Of a stretch of DNA of 64,000 nt, positions 1 through 9,133 are shown piece by piece. Position numbers and translations under genes: made by a program. A model generated the notes under the pieces. It had not been told where the DNA came from, made no database searches, and was given only the letters and a program-made list of their open reading frames with translations. Every line of letters starts with the position of its first letter. Position 1 is the stretch's first letter. The stretch covers positions 682,001 through 746,000 of the forward strand of contig CAVUVQ010000010.1 of NCBI GenBank assembly GCA_963744875.1, given 5' to 3'. The DNA is from JACDAE01 sp963744875. GTDB lineage: Bacteria; Chloroflexota; Ktedonobacteria; Ktedonobacterales; Ktedonobacteraceae.

Positions 1-17
1 TGCAAACTCAGAATTCA

Positions 18-629
18 ATGACATCTGTCGATATGACAGCACTCTCCGATGCTTATTTAGCTCAACAGGCATTGGCTGGCGATCAGGGAGCATTTGAATT
101 ACTGGTACGCCGTTACAGTACACCTTTATTTAATTTCATCTGCCACTTTCTGGGTGACTATGATCAAGCCTGTGATGTGTTACAGCAGGTGTTCCTGCGC
201 TTTTTTACTTCTCTGCCTAAACTCGGAACGGGTGATCCTTTCAAGCCGTGGCTTTTTCAGGTTGCACGTAATTGCTGTGTAGATGAGTTGCGTCGTCGCC
301 GCCGCTATGCTATTCAATTTTCGCAGCTAGAGGCGGAGAATGATGAAAACGATATCTCATTTCTCAATGAGATTCCTGATGTGGGTCCTTTACCTGAAGA
401 GTTGGCTGAACGCCATGATTTGCAGCAGACACTTCGTGAGGCAATTGAATCTTTACCGCCAAAGTTTCGTGCTGTAGTTCTCTTGCGTTATACCTCTCAG
501 CTCAGTTTTACTGAGATTGGACGCACGCTGAATATGCCCGAAGCTACGGCAAAAACCTACTTTCATCGCGCCAAGGTTCTCTTGCGCAAGATACTCAGCA
601 ACCAGATGCAAACGGTCTACGCATCCTGA
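18..629 (+). CDS. ECF-type RNA polymerase sigma factor
   Basis: A 203-residue group-4 sigma-70 protein that would direct RNA polymerase to a specific promoter set. Region 2 lies at about residues 20-95 and includes the DQACDVLQQVFLRFF stretch typical of helix 2.2/2.3, followed by the basic DELRRRRR segment. Region 4 lies at about 135-190, with LPPKFRAVVLLRY and a helix-turn-helix around FTEIGRTLNMPEATAKTY. The length is normal for the family. No anti-sigma gene is adjacent downstream; upstream lies outside the window. The next gene starts 24 bp later, so co-transcription is possible. The exact ECF subgroup cannot be assigned by eye. Confidence 0.9.
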   Translation: MTSVDMTALSDAYLAQQALAGDQGAFELLVRRYSTPLFNFICHFLGDYDQACDVLQQVFLRFFTSLPKLGTGDPFKPWLFQVARNCCVDELRRRRRYAIQFSQLEAENDENDISFLNEIPDVGPLPEELAERHDLQQTLREAIESLPPKFRAVVLLRYTSQLSFTEIGRTLNMPEATAKTYFHRAKVLLRKILSNQMQTVYAS

Positions 630-653
630 TAAAAAGAAAGGTGATCTTATCTT

Positions 654-1344
654 ATGCCATTACGCGGCGTTATTCTCGACATTGACGGTACACTTATTGA
701 TAGTAATGATGTTCACGCGCATTCCTGGATTGACGCTATGGCGGAACAGAATCATCATGTGAGTTTTGATAAGGTGCGCCCTTTGATCGGCATGGGCGGT
801 GATAAGGTGTTGCCGGAAGTGTTGGGCATCTCAAAAGATAGTCCTGAAGGCAAAAAAATGGAGCAGCGGCGTAGTGAGATCTTCCAGCAACGCTACCTTC
901 CGAATGTGCGTGCCTTCCCGCATACACGTGAGTTCCTGCAACACATACATGATCAGGGTTTGAAGCTGGTTGTCGCGACATCCTCTAAACAGGAAGAGTT
1001 AAATAAGGTGCTCAATATCATCGGCCCTCACGTCTAGCGATCTGTTCGCGCAGGAGACGACATCCAGTGATGCGCCGCAATCTAAGCCTGATCCTGAGGT
1101 TATGGATGTTGCATTACAAAAGAGCGGCTTGCAGTCTGATGAAGTTATCATGATTGGTGATACAGGTTTTGATATAGAGGCGGCGTCTAAGGCTGGGATC
1201 AAGACGATTGCGTTGCGTTGCGGCGGCTGGTCCGATGCTGATCTTAAGGGGGCGATTGCTATTTATGATGACCCTGCTGATCTGCTGGCTCATTATGATG
1301 AGTCGCCGCTGGCACAGGGTGTGGGGGCTGTACATAATCATTGA
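654..1344 (+). pseudogene. HAD-superfamily phosphatase, frameshifted
   Basis: This is a haloacid-dehalogenase phosphatase of the phosphoglycolate/beta-phosphoglucomutase-like type, read in two frames. The first part starts at ATG 654 and carries motif I DIDGTLIDSN and motif II VVATSS, then stops at 1037. The second frame continues from about 1021 with DLFAQETTSSDAPQSKPDPE (motif III region) and motif IV MIGDTGFDIEAA, ending at 1344. Removing one T near 1034 restores one protein of about 229 residues, normal for the family. The conserved protein on both sides suggests a very recent mutation or a consensus error. Substrate unknown. It follows the sigma factor gene closely. Confidence 0.85.
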
Positions 1345-1562
1345 CTCCAACAAATTGAGGAATTCGCCAAGTGGTGCATCAAAAATGGCAAAACACGCGT
1401 AAAACGGTAGGGACCCGATTGTATCGCGTCCGCCATTGATGGGATAGTGGCCGGGGCTTGATAAATCACGGACGCGATACAATCGGGTCCCTACCGTTTT
1501 ACGCATATTACAGGTATTGGCATCACGTTCCCGTCTTTTTTCCGAAATAGTTGGAGTCAATG
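1339..1562. mobile_element. MITE copy 1 with 13-bp TIRs and 9-bp target duplication
   Basis: A 224-bp non-coding element bounded by the perfect 13-bp inverted repeat CATTGACTCCAAC and its complement. It is flanked immediately by the 9-bp direct repeat GTACATAAT (1330-1338 and 1563-1571), a target-site duplication. Inside is a perfect 36-bp palindrome (1396-1431 against 1469-1504) with core GGTAGGGACCCGAT. It has no transposase, so it would need one in trans; the duplication length recalls IS4-like elements (inference). Related copies lie at 2632 and 57490. Confidence 0.88.
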
Positions 1563-1576
1563 GTACATAATACGCC

Positions 1577-1606
1577 GTAGCGGGCGCGATAAATCGGGCC
1601 CGCTAC
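1577..1606. repeat. short GTAG-ended palindrome
   Basis: Nine-bp arms GTAGCGGGC and GCCCGCTAC separated by 12 bases that include CGATAAATC. It belongs by look to the dispersed GTAGGGGC hairpin family seen in many gaps of this window. Confidence 0.6.
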
Positions 1607-1631
1607 ATCATTGGGATATTTCAGATGAATT

Positions 1632-1691
1632 AGCATACGTAATATAAATGAAGATGCGTCAAATTGCATCTTCATTTATATTACGTATGCT
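1632..1691. repeat. perfect 26-bp inverted repeat, AT-rich hairpin
   Basis: Left arm 1632-1657 and right arm 1666-1691 are perfect reverse complements around an 8-base loop. The arm is unlike the GTAGGGGC family and AT-rich. It lies between the HAD gene and the TIR gene and could act as a terminator or be the remnant of a small mobile element. No U-tract follows directly, though the downstream stretch is T-rich. Confidence 0.75.
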
Positions 1692-1875
1692 TCTATATTT
1701 TTGTGGATTATTTTTAGTAGATCCCTCATTTGTTGGAGTTAATACATCCTGTACGCGCCTGTGCACCAAGGATGAGGAATATAATGAAATGGGGCATCGT
1801 AGTAGCGAGAAATATTCAAATATGCTATTATAAATCCACAATTCGCGCAAAGATGAAAAGGGCAGAAAAGCGACG

Positions 1876-2556
1876 ATGACGACAGAGACAAAAAAGCTCC
1901 TCAAACTTTTTTATTGCTATGCACGCGAGGATAAAGCCCTGCGCGATGAACTGGATGTTCATTTGAGCAGCTTGAAGCGGCAAAATATTGTCAGCAGTTG
2001 GTATGATGGGGCGATTAATGCGGGTAGCGACTGGGAAAAAGAGATTGACACTCATCTACGGGAGGCCCATATCATTCTGTTGCTGATCACTCCCCATTTC
2101 ATGGCCTCCGATTATTGTTATAGTGTGGAAATGCAACGTGCTCTGCAACGCGATAAAGATGGTACGGCGCGGGTTATCCCTATCATTTTGCGACGAACCT
2201 TCTGGGAGGGTGCTCCATTCAGCCATCTGCAATTCCTGCCCACAGATGCGAAACCTGTTACGCAATGGGCTGATCGCGATGAGGCTTTCTGGGATATCAC
2301 GGTTGGTATCCATAAAACTATTACGGATTTACACATTCTTCTTAAGACGGCTCAGGAATGGTTCAAGGAAGGCTATGATTTTGGTGAACTCAAGCGCTAT
2401 GAAGAGGCTATTGCGGCTTATGATCAGGCTCTTCGTCTCGATCCCACCGATGCTGTGGCTTACTACAATAAAGGGGTTACCCTCTATAACCTTAAAAGAT
2501 CAAAGGAAGCACAGCAGTGCTATCAGATGGCGAAGCAACTTGGATATAATGGATAA
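1876..2556 (+). CDS. TIR domain protein with C-terminal TPR
   Basis: A 226-residue soluble protein. A TIR domain spans about residues 8-130: strand LFYCYAREDK, then SWYD, the helix WEKEIDTHLREAHIILLLITPHF in two parts, and SDYCYSVEM with Glu85 at the place of the catalytic Glu of NAD-cleaving TIRs. Residues 160-225 form about two tetratricopeptide repeats (YEEAIAAYDQALRLDP). Bacterial TIRs either degrade NAD or make signalling nucleotides; TPRs mediate protein contacts. No partner effector is adjacent, and it sits between two MITE copies. Either a defence or a signalling role is possible. The ATG is preceded by a weak purine-rich stretch. Confidence 0.82.
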   Translation: MTTETKKLLKLFYCYAREDKALRDELDVHLSSLKRQNIVSSWYDGAINAGSDWEKEIDTHLREAHIILLLITPHFMASDYCYSVEMQRALQRDKDGTARVIPIILRRTFWEGAPFSHLQFLPTDAKPVTQWADRDEAFWDITVGIHKTITDLHILLKTAQEWFKEGYDFGELKRYEEAIAAYDQALRLDPTDAVAYYNKGVTLYNLKRSKEAQQCYQMAKQLGYNG

Positions 2557-2631
2557 AAGAGCATTATTGTAAAGAAAGAATTTTTGTGTCCTGCATCCAT
2601 TTGGGGTAAAAGTAGGGGCGTCACCTTGCGT

Positions 2632-2817
2632 CATTGATGCCAACATATTCGAGATCAAGGTAGGGACCCGATTGCATCGCGTCCGTGATTGATCAATTGG
2701 GGCCACGATTCCATGAATGGCGGACGCGGTGCAACCGGGTCCCTACCGTATTTCACGCATTTCTTACAGAAAGGGGCATCATTTTTGATCAACGTTCCGA
2801 ATATGTTGGAGTCAATG
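2632..2817. mobile_element. MITE copy 2 with perfect 10-bp target duplication
   Basis: A 186-bp element whose outer ends CATTGATGCCAAC and GTTGGAGTCAATG match copy 1 with one change, extended inward by ATATTCG/CGAATAT. A perfect 10-bp duplication CACCTTGCGT flanks it (2622-2631 and 2818-2827). The inner palindrome has the same GGTAGGGACCCGATT core. Outside the duplication, AGTAGGGGCGTCACCTTGC on the left pairs with GCAAGGTGACACCTCTAT near 2862-2882, so the element landed inside an older hairpin repeat. The gap 2557-3024 holds nothing else recognisable. Confidence 0.87.
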
Positions 2818-3024
2818 CACCTTGCGTGCGCCCGCTCCCACGCAAGGTAGTTCATTGGGGAGCGGCAAGGTGACACCTCTATGCCATTTCCCAACCATTT
2901 TCCTCTAATGGACAGAGAGCCTTTTCTGACAACAAAAAGCATTCGCCCAACAATCAGAGTTACCTGAAATATGGCGAATGCTTTTTCTCAATAATACTAT
3001 GTCTTCACGCTCTAGAGCAGAATT

Positions 3025-3754
3025 TTACTGACCGAAGTACGAGCGATACTGCTGCCACTGGTTGGCGAGGCGTTGGCGCATCTCTTGACCAGTTAAGGGG
3101 GTGAATAGAAGTGCTGCAAGCAGGCCAATTACGAGGCCCCAGCGCAATGCCATCTTCGCCCGATTCCTGCGGCGCTGGTAGCTTGCATACTGATCTTGCG
3201 CTGATTCTTTCAAATCCTGCGCGTTTGATGCTACCTTTGCGAGGCTCTTGCTTGCCTTCTTTGTACCTTTGTTGAGAAGGTCTTGCGTTGCGTCCAGACC
3301 AGATCCAACACTGTCCATGGCGGTTGCCTGGGCCTTCTTCAGGTTCTTCTGCGCCTTCTGTAGATTCTTTTGGGCTTTTTTCAGAGTTTTTTGCCAATAT
3401 TGCCTGGGCTACATTGGTGCTAGAAGATGCGGTATCAGAAACGTTCCCTAGAACGCTCTGAGCATTGTCCTGAAGATTGCTGATATTTTTCTGAGTCTGT
3501 GTGCTGCCCTTTTTGGATAGAATTTGACCCAGGCTCAATCCGGCTGCGGCTACTGCTGCGGCCTTTTTCGCGTTATCCTGCAAGCCATCTTGTACGTTTG
3601 AATAGGCTGACTGGGCTACGTCTTTTACATTTGAATAGGTGCTCTGTGCCAGATCTTTCGCACTCGCATAGGTGTTTTGCGCGGCATCGGTTGCCTTATC
3701 TTTGATATCTGCTGCTGCCGCGGTGGTTTTATTCAGGGTATCTGTCTTAGCCAT
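3025..3754 (-). pseudogene. YtxH-like Ala/Lys-rich envelope protein, frameshifted
   Basis: The gene starts at ATG 3754 behind GGAGGG. It encodes an Ala/Asp/Ser-rich helical repeat region (repeated SAYSNVKDVAQ-like units, LEA/YtxH style). After residue about 120 the frame runs into non-conserved sequence. The next frame continues smoothly as KTLKKAQKNLQKAQKNLKKA, then a C-terminal membrane segment MALRWGLVIGLLAALLF near residue 210 and ends at 3025. One extra A in a six-A run (about 3386-3391) explains the break. The intact product of about 240 residues would be a single-span membrane-anchored stress or envelope protein. Function not known. Confidence 0.75.
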
Positions 3755-3958
3755 ACATCCCTCCGTTCATTTTTTTGTAGATTTATCGAATAGCGTTCTT
3801 TACGATTGAAAAGCTTCTTAGTTATTCACGGATGAGGCGTTCATATGGTTTCAATAAATGAGGTAAAATGGTGTAGAGGGTGGCGGTTCGTGGGTGCCTG
3901 ATATTCTTCGAATTTGAATGGGAACAATGCTCATTTTTCTCAATCGAATAAAGCATGT

Positions 3959-4058
3959 AAAAACGGTAGAGGGCATGTTTATAGGGCTGCAATGCCATAA
4001 TGCGATAATTCTCTTCAATAAATTGTTGGGCGCTATAAATATGGCCCCTACCGTTTTT
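3959..4058. repeat. palindromic GTAGGGGC-family element
   Basis: Left arm 3959-3987 (AAAAACGGTAGAGGGC...) pairs imperfectly with right arm 4030-4058 (...GGCCCCTACCGTTTTT). Both arms contain the TTTATAG core shared with repeats at 22189 and 43711. A 42-bp loop separates them. The rest of the gap 3755-4094 shows nothing further. Confidence 0.7.
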
Positions 4059-4094
4059 GATTGTTTTGTTTTAAGATACTGGTGGGTGAGTTCG

Positions 4095-4448
4095 TCAGGG
4101 AATGTGTAAAACCATGCCTGCGTGTAAGGCGTTGGGGTCGGGTCCGATGACCTGTTTGTTGGCATCATAGATCTTCAGCCAGTTGTCTCCGTTAGCGTAG
4201 AAATGCTGCGCGATGGACCAGAGCGTATCTCCGGACTTTACGGTGTAGCTGGTGGTGTGTCCCTGTATCTGTGGAATATAGAGCACGGTCCCGGCCCTTA
4301 AGCTGTTGGGGTCGCTCCCGATTGTTCCCTTATTGGCATCGTAGATCTGTTGCCAATACCCTCCATTGCTATATGCCTGTTGGGCAATGGACCAGAGTGT
4401 GTCTCCTGCCTCTATGGCATAGTTATTGCCTGGTAGCGCCTTCGCCAT
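4095..4448 (-). CDS. double LysM-domain protein
   Basis: A 117-residue protein made almost entirely of two LysM repeats, at about residues 8-60 and 66-117, each with the pattern GDTLWSIAQ...W..IYDANK..IG.DPN.L..G..L.IP. LysM binds N-acetylglucosamine polymers such as peptidoglycan. No signal peptide is visible, so export would need a non-classical route, or it acts inside the cell. The start ATG 4448 has a strong AGGAGGG four bases upstream. A second LysM protein lies at 51732. Confidence 0.88.
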   Translation of the reverse strand: MAKALPGNNYAIEAGDTLWSIAQQAYSNGGYWQQIYDANKGTIGSDPNSLRAGTVLYIPQIQGHTTSYTVKSGDTLWSIAQHFYANGDNWLKIYDANKQVIGPDPNALHAGMVLHIP

Positions 4449-4533
4449 AAAACCCTCCTAAATTATTTTTGATATAACATATTATATTATCACGATCTAT
4501 GACCGCTCATTTATACCATTTTTTATGTCTATT

Positions 4534-6744
4534 TTAGTTGCTCAACGCTGGTCTCCACACGTGCAGATTGCCATCCGCATCCGTTGATACAATGCTGCCG
4601 GACGATGACCAATCCAGCGAGAGCACTGCATTTGTATGCCTGGAATATACATAGAGCAAACGACCATTCAGAGGATTCCAGACTTGCACGGTTCTATCCT
4701 GGGAACTAGAGGCTATATAGCGGCTATCGGGCGACCACACCACACCTGTGACGGGTGCACTATGCCCTGCATAAATAGATACATGATTGTTCGCCAGCGC
4801 GTCCCAGATACGTACGGTACGATCGTCGCTTGCTGATGCAATGCGTGTACCATCGGGCGACCATGCAACGCTTGCTACAGCGCCTTGATGGCCTTGAAAG
4901 TTGAAGCGTATAGTTCCAGTGAGTGCTGCCCAGACCTGCACCGAGTAATCAGCGCTTCCCGAAGCTATAGAGAGGGCATCCGGCGACCAGCTCAGCGCTC
5001 TTACCAGGTCTCGATGATTTGCATAGACTGCGACGGTTTGCAACGAATCTACACTCCAGACCTGCACGGCATGGGTATAATCTGCCGAGGCGATATAATT
5101 ACCATGTGGTGACCAGCTCAGCGCATTGACAGAACCGATATCTTTTCGATAAATCGCCTGCGTTCTATCTGTAGCGGGATCCCATAATTGAACCGTGCTA
5201 TCATAGCTTGCTGACGCTACCTGTCTGCTATCCGGCGACCATGACAGTCCTGTAATGGGTGCGTTATGCCCACTATATGTATTGAGCACCTGACCGTTAC
5301 TATCCAACACATTGACCTGACCTGAGCCGGCACCAGCAACGATGCGTCTTCCATCGGGTGAATAGGCTACCGAGAAAAACGCGTTGGGATTCAATGCTGG
5401 ATTCTGTCCTTGCAGAGGGGCGGCAGGGATTGGTTGCATTGTGGGTTGCATGATTGCGATGGGAAGAACGGTTGGTGCGGCAAATTGAGCCTGTAGATAG
5501 GCGAATAGTCCGCCGATGGTAAGGAGAGTACCAGCGCCAAGTCCACCAATCAGTATGGCGCGGCGCGATAGAAAGGGAGCAGGTGCGGGGGTAACTGGTG
5601 GATAAAATAGTTGTTGCTGGCCCCTGGCAACTGGTTGGGGAGCAGGGTATTGCTGATATTGGACAGAATTTGGGGGCTGTATATTCTGTGGATGCAATCC
5701 TCGTCTGTCGGGAGAGAGAGACTGAGGCTTTGCGTCGGTGACGTAGTGGAGGACATTATTCTGCCAGTTCTGCTGCGCCCATTCAGAGGAGTGACCGAGC
5801 GCGATACGCTGCAATTCCTGTTTTACCACAGACATTGAGGATGGGCGCTTCTGAGGATCATTTTCAACCATACTCATAATTAATGTATTCAGATCGGGAT
5901 ATGTGGGTATATGGAGAGGAGCAAAATGGAAAGGGGCTTCAGATGGATCGACGCCGCTTAAAAGTGTATAGAGTGTTGCACCCAGGCTATAAACATCGGT
6001 CTGGGGAGTTGTCTGGGATCTGCCATATTGTTCGGGGGCAGCGTAGCCGGGAGAACCCAGCGCCATCGTATCACGGGCTTTGCCATGTTTAAAGAGACGT
6101 GCCACACCGAAGTCAATCAAATACAGTTGTCGCTCAGGTGTGCGCATAATGTTCGTTAGTTTTAGATCGCGAAAGATAATGGGCGGACGGCGCTTGTGCA
6201 GATAGCCAAGGACGGTACAGAGTTGAATACCAATTGGCAAGACTTTCTCCACGGGCAGGCGTCCACCGCGCGAGCGCAGATACTCCTCCAGGGTTGTCCC
6301 CTCAATAAAGCTCATTACCAGATACCAATGTTGATTTTCATAAAAATAATCATGAATAGCTGGAAGGTTGGGATGGACCAGATTGGCAAGCAAGAGGGCT
6401 TCACGCTCGAATGAGGTCGTTGCCTCGCTCACCTCATGTGCATTCAGGCCCTCTATGCTCATCGCTTTAATAGCTACCGGGCGTCCACCAAACTGACTAT
6501 CCTCTGCTTTATAGACTTCAGCAAAACCACCTGTACCAATCTGAGTGATAATACGATAGCGTTGCTTGAGCAAAACGGGTTGGGCGGACGAACTTTGAGA
6601 AGGAGCCTTTGGCATTGCAGGCACGATGGGGAGCGGAATGGAGGCATCAAGTTGCAAGGAATGACCACACACGACACAGAACTTCGCGTGAAGTAGATTA
6701 GCAGCACCACACTGCAGGCAGTAGAGATGGGAGTGAGAAACCAT
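4534..6744 (-). CDS. Ser/Thr protein kinase with zinc ribbon and WD40 propeller
   Basis: A 736-residue membrane-bound Hanks-type kinase. A zinc ribbon (Cys9, Cys12, Cys23, Cys26) leads. The kinase domain spans about 63-315, with glycine loop IGTGGFAEVYKA, Lys93 in VAIKAM, catalytic loop FRDLKLTN (Phe replaces the usual His), DFG in LIDFGVAR and APE in YAAPEQ. A proline/glutamine linker and one membrane segment (about 388-412, ILIGGLGAGTLLTIGGLFAY) follow. Residues about 450-736 are seven WD40 repeats with SPDGxxIASxSxDxTVxVW patterns, forming one propeller, probably outside the membrane. The start has AAGGAG eight bases upstream. This architecture is common in Ktedonobacteria (family knowledge). 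The target is unknown. Confidence 0.93.
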   Translation of the reverse strand: MVSHSHLYCLQCGAANLLHAKFCVVCGHSLQLDASIPLPIVPAMPKAPSQSSSAQPVLLKQRYRIITQIGTGGFAEVYKAEDSQFGGRPVAIKAMSIEGLNAHEVSEATTSFEREALLLANLVHPNLPAIHDYFYENQHWYLVMSFIEGTTLEEYLRSRGGRLPVEKVLPIGIQLCTVLGYLHKRRPPIIFRDLKLTNIMRTPERQLYLIDFGVARLFKHGKARDTMALGSPGYAAPEQYGRSQTTPQTDVYSLGATLYTLLSGVDPSEAPFHFAPLHIPTYPDLNTLIMSMVENDPQKRPSSMSVVKQELQRIALGHSSEWAQQNWQNNVLHYVTDAKPQSLSPDRRGLHPQNIQPPNSVQYQQYPAPQPVARGQQQLFYPPVTPAPAPFLSRRAILIGGLGAGTLLTIGGLFAYLQAQFAAPTVLPIAIMQPTMQPIPAAPLQGQNPALNPNAFFSVAYSPDGRRIVAGAGSGQVNVLDSNGQVLNTYSGHNAPITGLSWSPDSRQVASASYDSTVQLWDPATDRTQAIYRKDIGSVNALSWSPHGNYIASADYTHAVQVWSVDSLQTVAVYANHRDLVRALSWSPDALSIASGSADYSVQVWAALTGTIRFNFQGHQGAVASVAWSPDGTRIASASDDRTVRIWDALANNHVSIYAGHSAPVTGVVWSPDSRYIASSSQDRTVQVWNPLNGRLLYVYSRHTNAVLSLDWSSSGSIVSTDADGNLHVWRPALSN

Positions 6745-6774
6745 AGCAGCTACTCCTTATAATATTGCGCTTGC

Positions 6775-6780
6775 ATTATA
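6775..6780 (-). promoter_or_regulatory. -10 box TATAAT upstream of the kinase gene
   Basis: On the minus strand a perfect TATAAT lies about 31 bases before the kinase start codon, with AAGGAG between them. No good -35 hexamer is visible at the right distance, so an alternative factor or an activator may be involved. Confidence 0.4.
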
Positions 6781-6977
6781 TCACCCTCTCACTGGCCCAT
6801 ATTAGCCGTCACCAGCAACGTATCAGGTATCAAAAGCACAGTATCAAATGGATATTTTTATAGCTGGAGCATAGCATAAACGCCGTAAAAATACTATGAG
6901 ATACTTCACATCTTCACATTTTATGAGCCATTCTCCGTTCAATACAATTTCACGGATCAATCACTTCCTTCCATCAT

Positions 6978-7007
6978 TTGACAAAATACTGACTCATAGG
7001 TTATTCT
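6978..7007 (+). promoter_or_regulatory. promoter TTGACA-18-TATTCT, placed for a leaderless start
   Basis: A perfect -35 box TTGACA (6978-6983) is followed after 18 bases by TATTCT (7002-7007). Transcription would begin near 7013, at or just past the ATG at 7011. Either the mRNA is leaderless or translation starts at an internal ATG (7074 or 7095). Confidence 0.6.
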
Positions 7008-7010
7008 GAT

Positions 7011-8105
7011 ATGGATCGAAGAAATCAACTATATCTCTTACCCGTCGCTCTAGTGAGAAGTTATTGGAATATTATGCGGAAGAATGGGCAGGAAATGGAA
7101 GAAGGGGTTCAGACGTGGCGTGATCTGTTAGGGAAAGTTACCGTCCGACCAGGTGAACGTCAGAGAATAGCCACTGCGTTACGCATCAATTCAATTACTA
7201 TTACAAGGTGGGTAACGGGAGCATCAAAACCACGGATCGAAACGTTGCGTGCATTACCTCATGCCTTGCCACAGCATTATGAGCAAATGATAACGCTCCT
7301 GAAACTAGAATATCCGGATCTCTTTAGCGGTGAGCCAATTATAGATATGGAGGAAGCGATTCCTTCCAACTTCTATGGGCAGGTACTCAATTCTTATGCG
7401 ATGCATCCGGAGCGATTGCGTATCGCGTCACTCGGTGATACCATTCTACAGCAGATCATACATCAGTTCGATCCCAATAATGAGGGCTTCGCTGTCTTTA
7501 TCGCACAATGTGTACCACCGACACGTGGTCATAAAGTACGCAGTTTGCGTATTAGCATTGGAGCCAGCGGTCCACCTGTAGTAAGTCGTTTTAGAAATCA
7601 GACCTGTTTTTGTGGTGCTGAATCACAGGCTGGCCTGGCGGTTCTATCGGCTCACGCGGTCGTTGTTCAGGGGCCAGAGGATGCGCAACGTATTATCCCT
7701 GGGCAGCAGGTTCTCTTGCCAGGCAGTTCGCTCGCAATTCCGATCTTGCAGTATGACTGTAGTGCTGGTAGCGCTTGTTTTGTCAGCCCACATAATAATT
7801 TCTTTTCCCCTGAACGTATTACCCTGTTGAAACAATATGTTAACCTACTTACGATTGCCTTTAACCCTCATGAATTTTATCCTCTCGCCGACATTAACCT
7901 TGCGATGATGCCTATGCGTGTTCAGCAGCAGCCTGTTCTCTCCACACTGCAGCAGCGGATCACGGATCGTATGCTCCTCCCGGCAGCAGAGGGTCTTCCT
8001 TTGTCGAGGCTTGAGGCGGAGCAACAAATTCTTAAAGAGGTAGAGGAGGAATTGATCCAACTCGTTCTTATGGCGGACCAGCGTACTGAAGTGTACGTTG
8101 GTTAA
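7011..8105 (+). CDS. HTH transcriptional regulator with GAF-like sensor region
   Basis: A 364-residue protein. Residues about 30-95 look like a Cro/C1-type helix-turn-helix (RQRIATALRINSITITRW, then WVTGASKPRIETLRALP). Residues about 130-285 have a GAF-like pattern, with a FLLPGSSLAIPILQY-like core and NFFSPERITLLKQYVNLL. An acidic coil (LEAEQQILKEVEEELIQLVL) ends the protein. The start is uncertain because the promoter overlaps ATG 7011; ATG 7074 and 7095 are alternatives. It converges with the oxidoreductase gene, their ends overlapping by four bases. The ligand is unknown. Confidence 0.7.
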   Translation: MDRRNQLYLLPVALVRSYWNIMRKNGQEMEEGVQTWRDLLGKVTVRPGERQRIATALRINSITITRWVTGASKPRIETLRALPHALPQHYEQMITLLKLEYPDLFSGEPIIDMEEAIPSNFYGQVLNSYAMHPERLRIASLGDTILQQIIHQFDPNNEGFAVFIAQCVPPTRGHKVRSLRISIGASGPPVVSRFRNQTCFCGAESQAGLAVLSAHAVVVQGPEDAQRIIPGQQVLLPGSSLAIPILQYDCSAGSACFVSPHNNFFSPERITLLKQYVNLLTIAFNPHEFYPLADINLAMMPMRVQQQPVLSTLQQRITDRMLLPAAEGLPLSRLEAEQQILKEVEEELIQLVLMADQRTEVYVG

Positions 8106-8941
8106 TGAGTAGGTGGTCCCTGCCTGATACGTGTTCGGGCTTCAGCCAGGCGGGAGGTTGGATTGTTCCAGCGTGACTCTAACCACCATGTTGCGCCAGC
8201 TTCTTCCCATGGACGTACCTGTTCGGTTGCGCGTGCGGGGTCATCGCCGGGTGTTTCTCCCTCCCAGATGATATCGAAGCTGGTTGTCAGAGTGCGTCGT
8301 TCGGCGATATAGGCCTTCATTGCTCTCAGATCATCTGGTGTGACCTCGGCTAATGTGCCCTTCTCATCGACCTTTGTTGGCAATAATCCATCGTAGCGCA
8401 ACACGCGCTGCATCGATTTTGCACGCGGCCATGCTCCCACTACCCAGATAGGGATGCGGGGCGACTGCATCGGGGTTGGCAGGAAGGTCATCTCTTCCAC
8501 ATGATAGTGTTGCCCGGAAAAGCTGAATGGTTGTCCGCTCCATAATCCAGTCAATATCTCCAGACCTTCATCTAACAATTGCGCTCTTCCTTTGCGGTCA
8601 GTCACTTCGCCAACCTTTCCAAAGCCGCCATCGTCGAGTGCTCCAAGTCCTACGGGCACAATCAAGCGTCCAGAAGATAGGGCATCGACGGTTACGGTTT
8701 CGCGTGCTAGCTTCCACGGTCTACGTCGCGATAGAGGGGTGAGCACTGCTCCGATACGTACGCGCTCTGTGCGCATTGCCATTGCTGCCAGGATGGCCCA
8801 GGGATCAAACATGGGGCCAACGCCTTCGATTGCAATGCCATCCCAATAAAAGACGCCATCCCAGCCTGCGGTCTCGGCCTCGTGCGCCATCTCGATTATT
8901 TCGTGTGCTTCACCGCCGGGAATAACAAAACCATATTTCAT
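8102..8941 (-). CDS. LLM-class (luciferase-like) flavin-dependent oxidoreductase
   Basis: A 279-residue TIM-barrel oxidoreductase of the bacterial luciferase superfamily, using FMN or F420. Family features: KYGFVIPGGEAHEIIEMAHEA at the N-terminus, AGWDGVFYWD, the ERVRIGAVLTPLSRRRPWKLA segment, VDALSSGRLIVPVGLG and PIWVVGAW. I chose ATG 8941 because AAGGAG lies nine bases upstream; a longer reading frame to 9052 lacks such a site. The neighbouring regulator converges on it and may not be functionally linked. An F420-using enzyme is plausible because a Ddn-type domain also occurs at 57862. Confidence 0.88.
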   Translation of the reverse strand: MKYGFVIPGGEAHEIIEMAHEAETAGWDGVFYWDGIAIEGVGPMFDPWAILAAMAMRTERVRIGAVLTPLSRRRPWKLARETVTVDALSSGRLIVPVGLGALDDGGFGKVGEVTDRKGRAQLLDEGLEILTGLWSGQPFSFSGQHYHVEEMTFLPTPMQSPRIPIWVVGAWPRAKSMQRVLRYDGLLPTKVDEKGTLAEVTPDDLRAMKAYIAERRTLTTSFDIIWEGETPGDDPARATEQVRPWEEAGATWWLESRWNNPTSRLAEARTRIRQGPPTH

Positions 8942-9133
8942 AATGAAGTTCTCCTTAATCATATTGGCTACAATAATCATATCGGCTACAATTTTTCGCT
9001 TTGTGGGGTATATGATAAAGCATAATCGATAATTCATGGCAGGGGTTGTCATATTTGGAAACGGGTGGTTATCTTTGATATCAGAATCAGAAAAGTGTTC
9101 TGAGCATTTTTGAAAGTGGGGAAAATAAAAATT

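Noticed and set aside
654..1344. Programmed +1 frameshifting shared by the broken genes
   Set aside because: In the HAD and TIR genes the slip lies at a stop codon, but in YtxH-like, TldD, alpha-galactosidase and ferritin-like genes it lies in unrelated contexts, so there is no common signal.
1114..1560. 148-codon minus-strand ORF
   Set aside because: Antisense to the HAD gene and running through the MITE palindrome.
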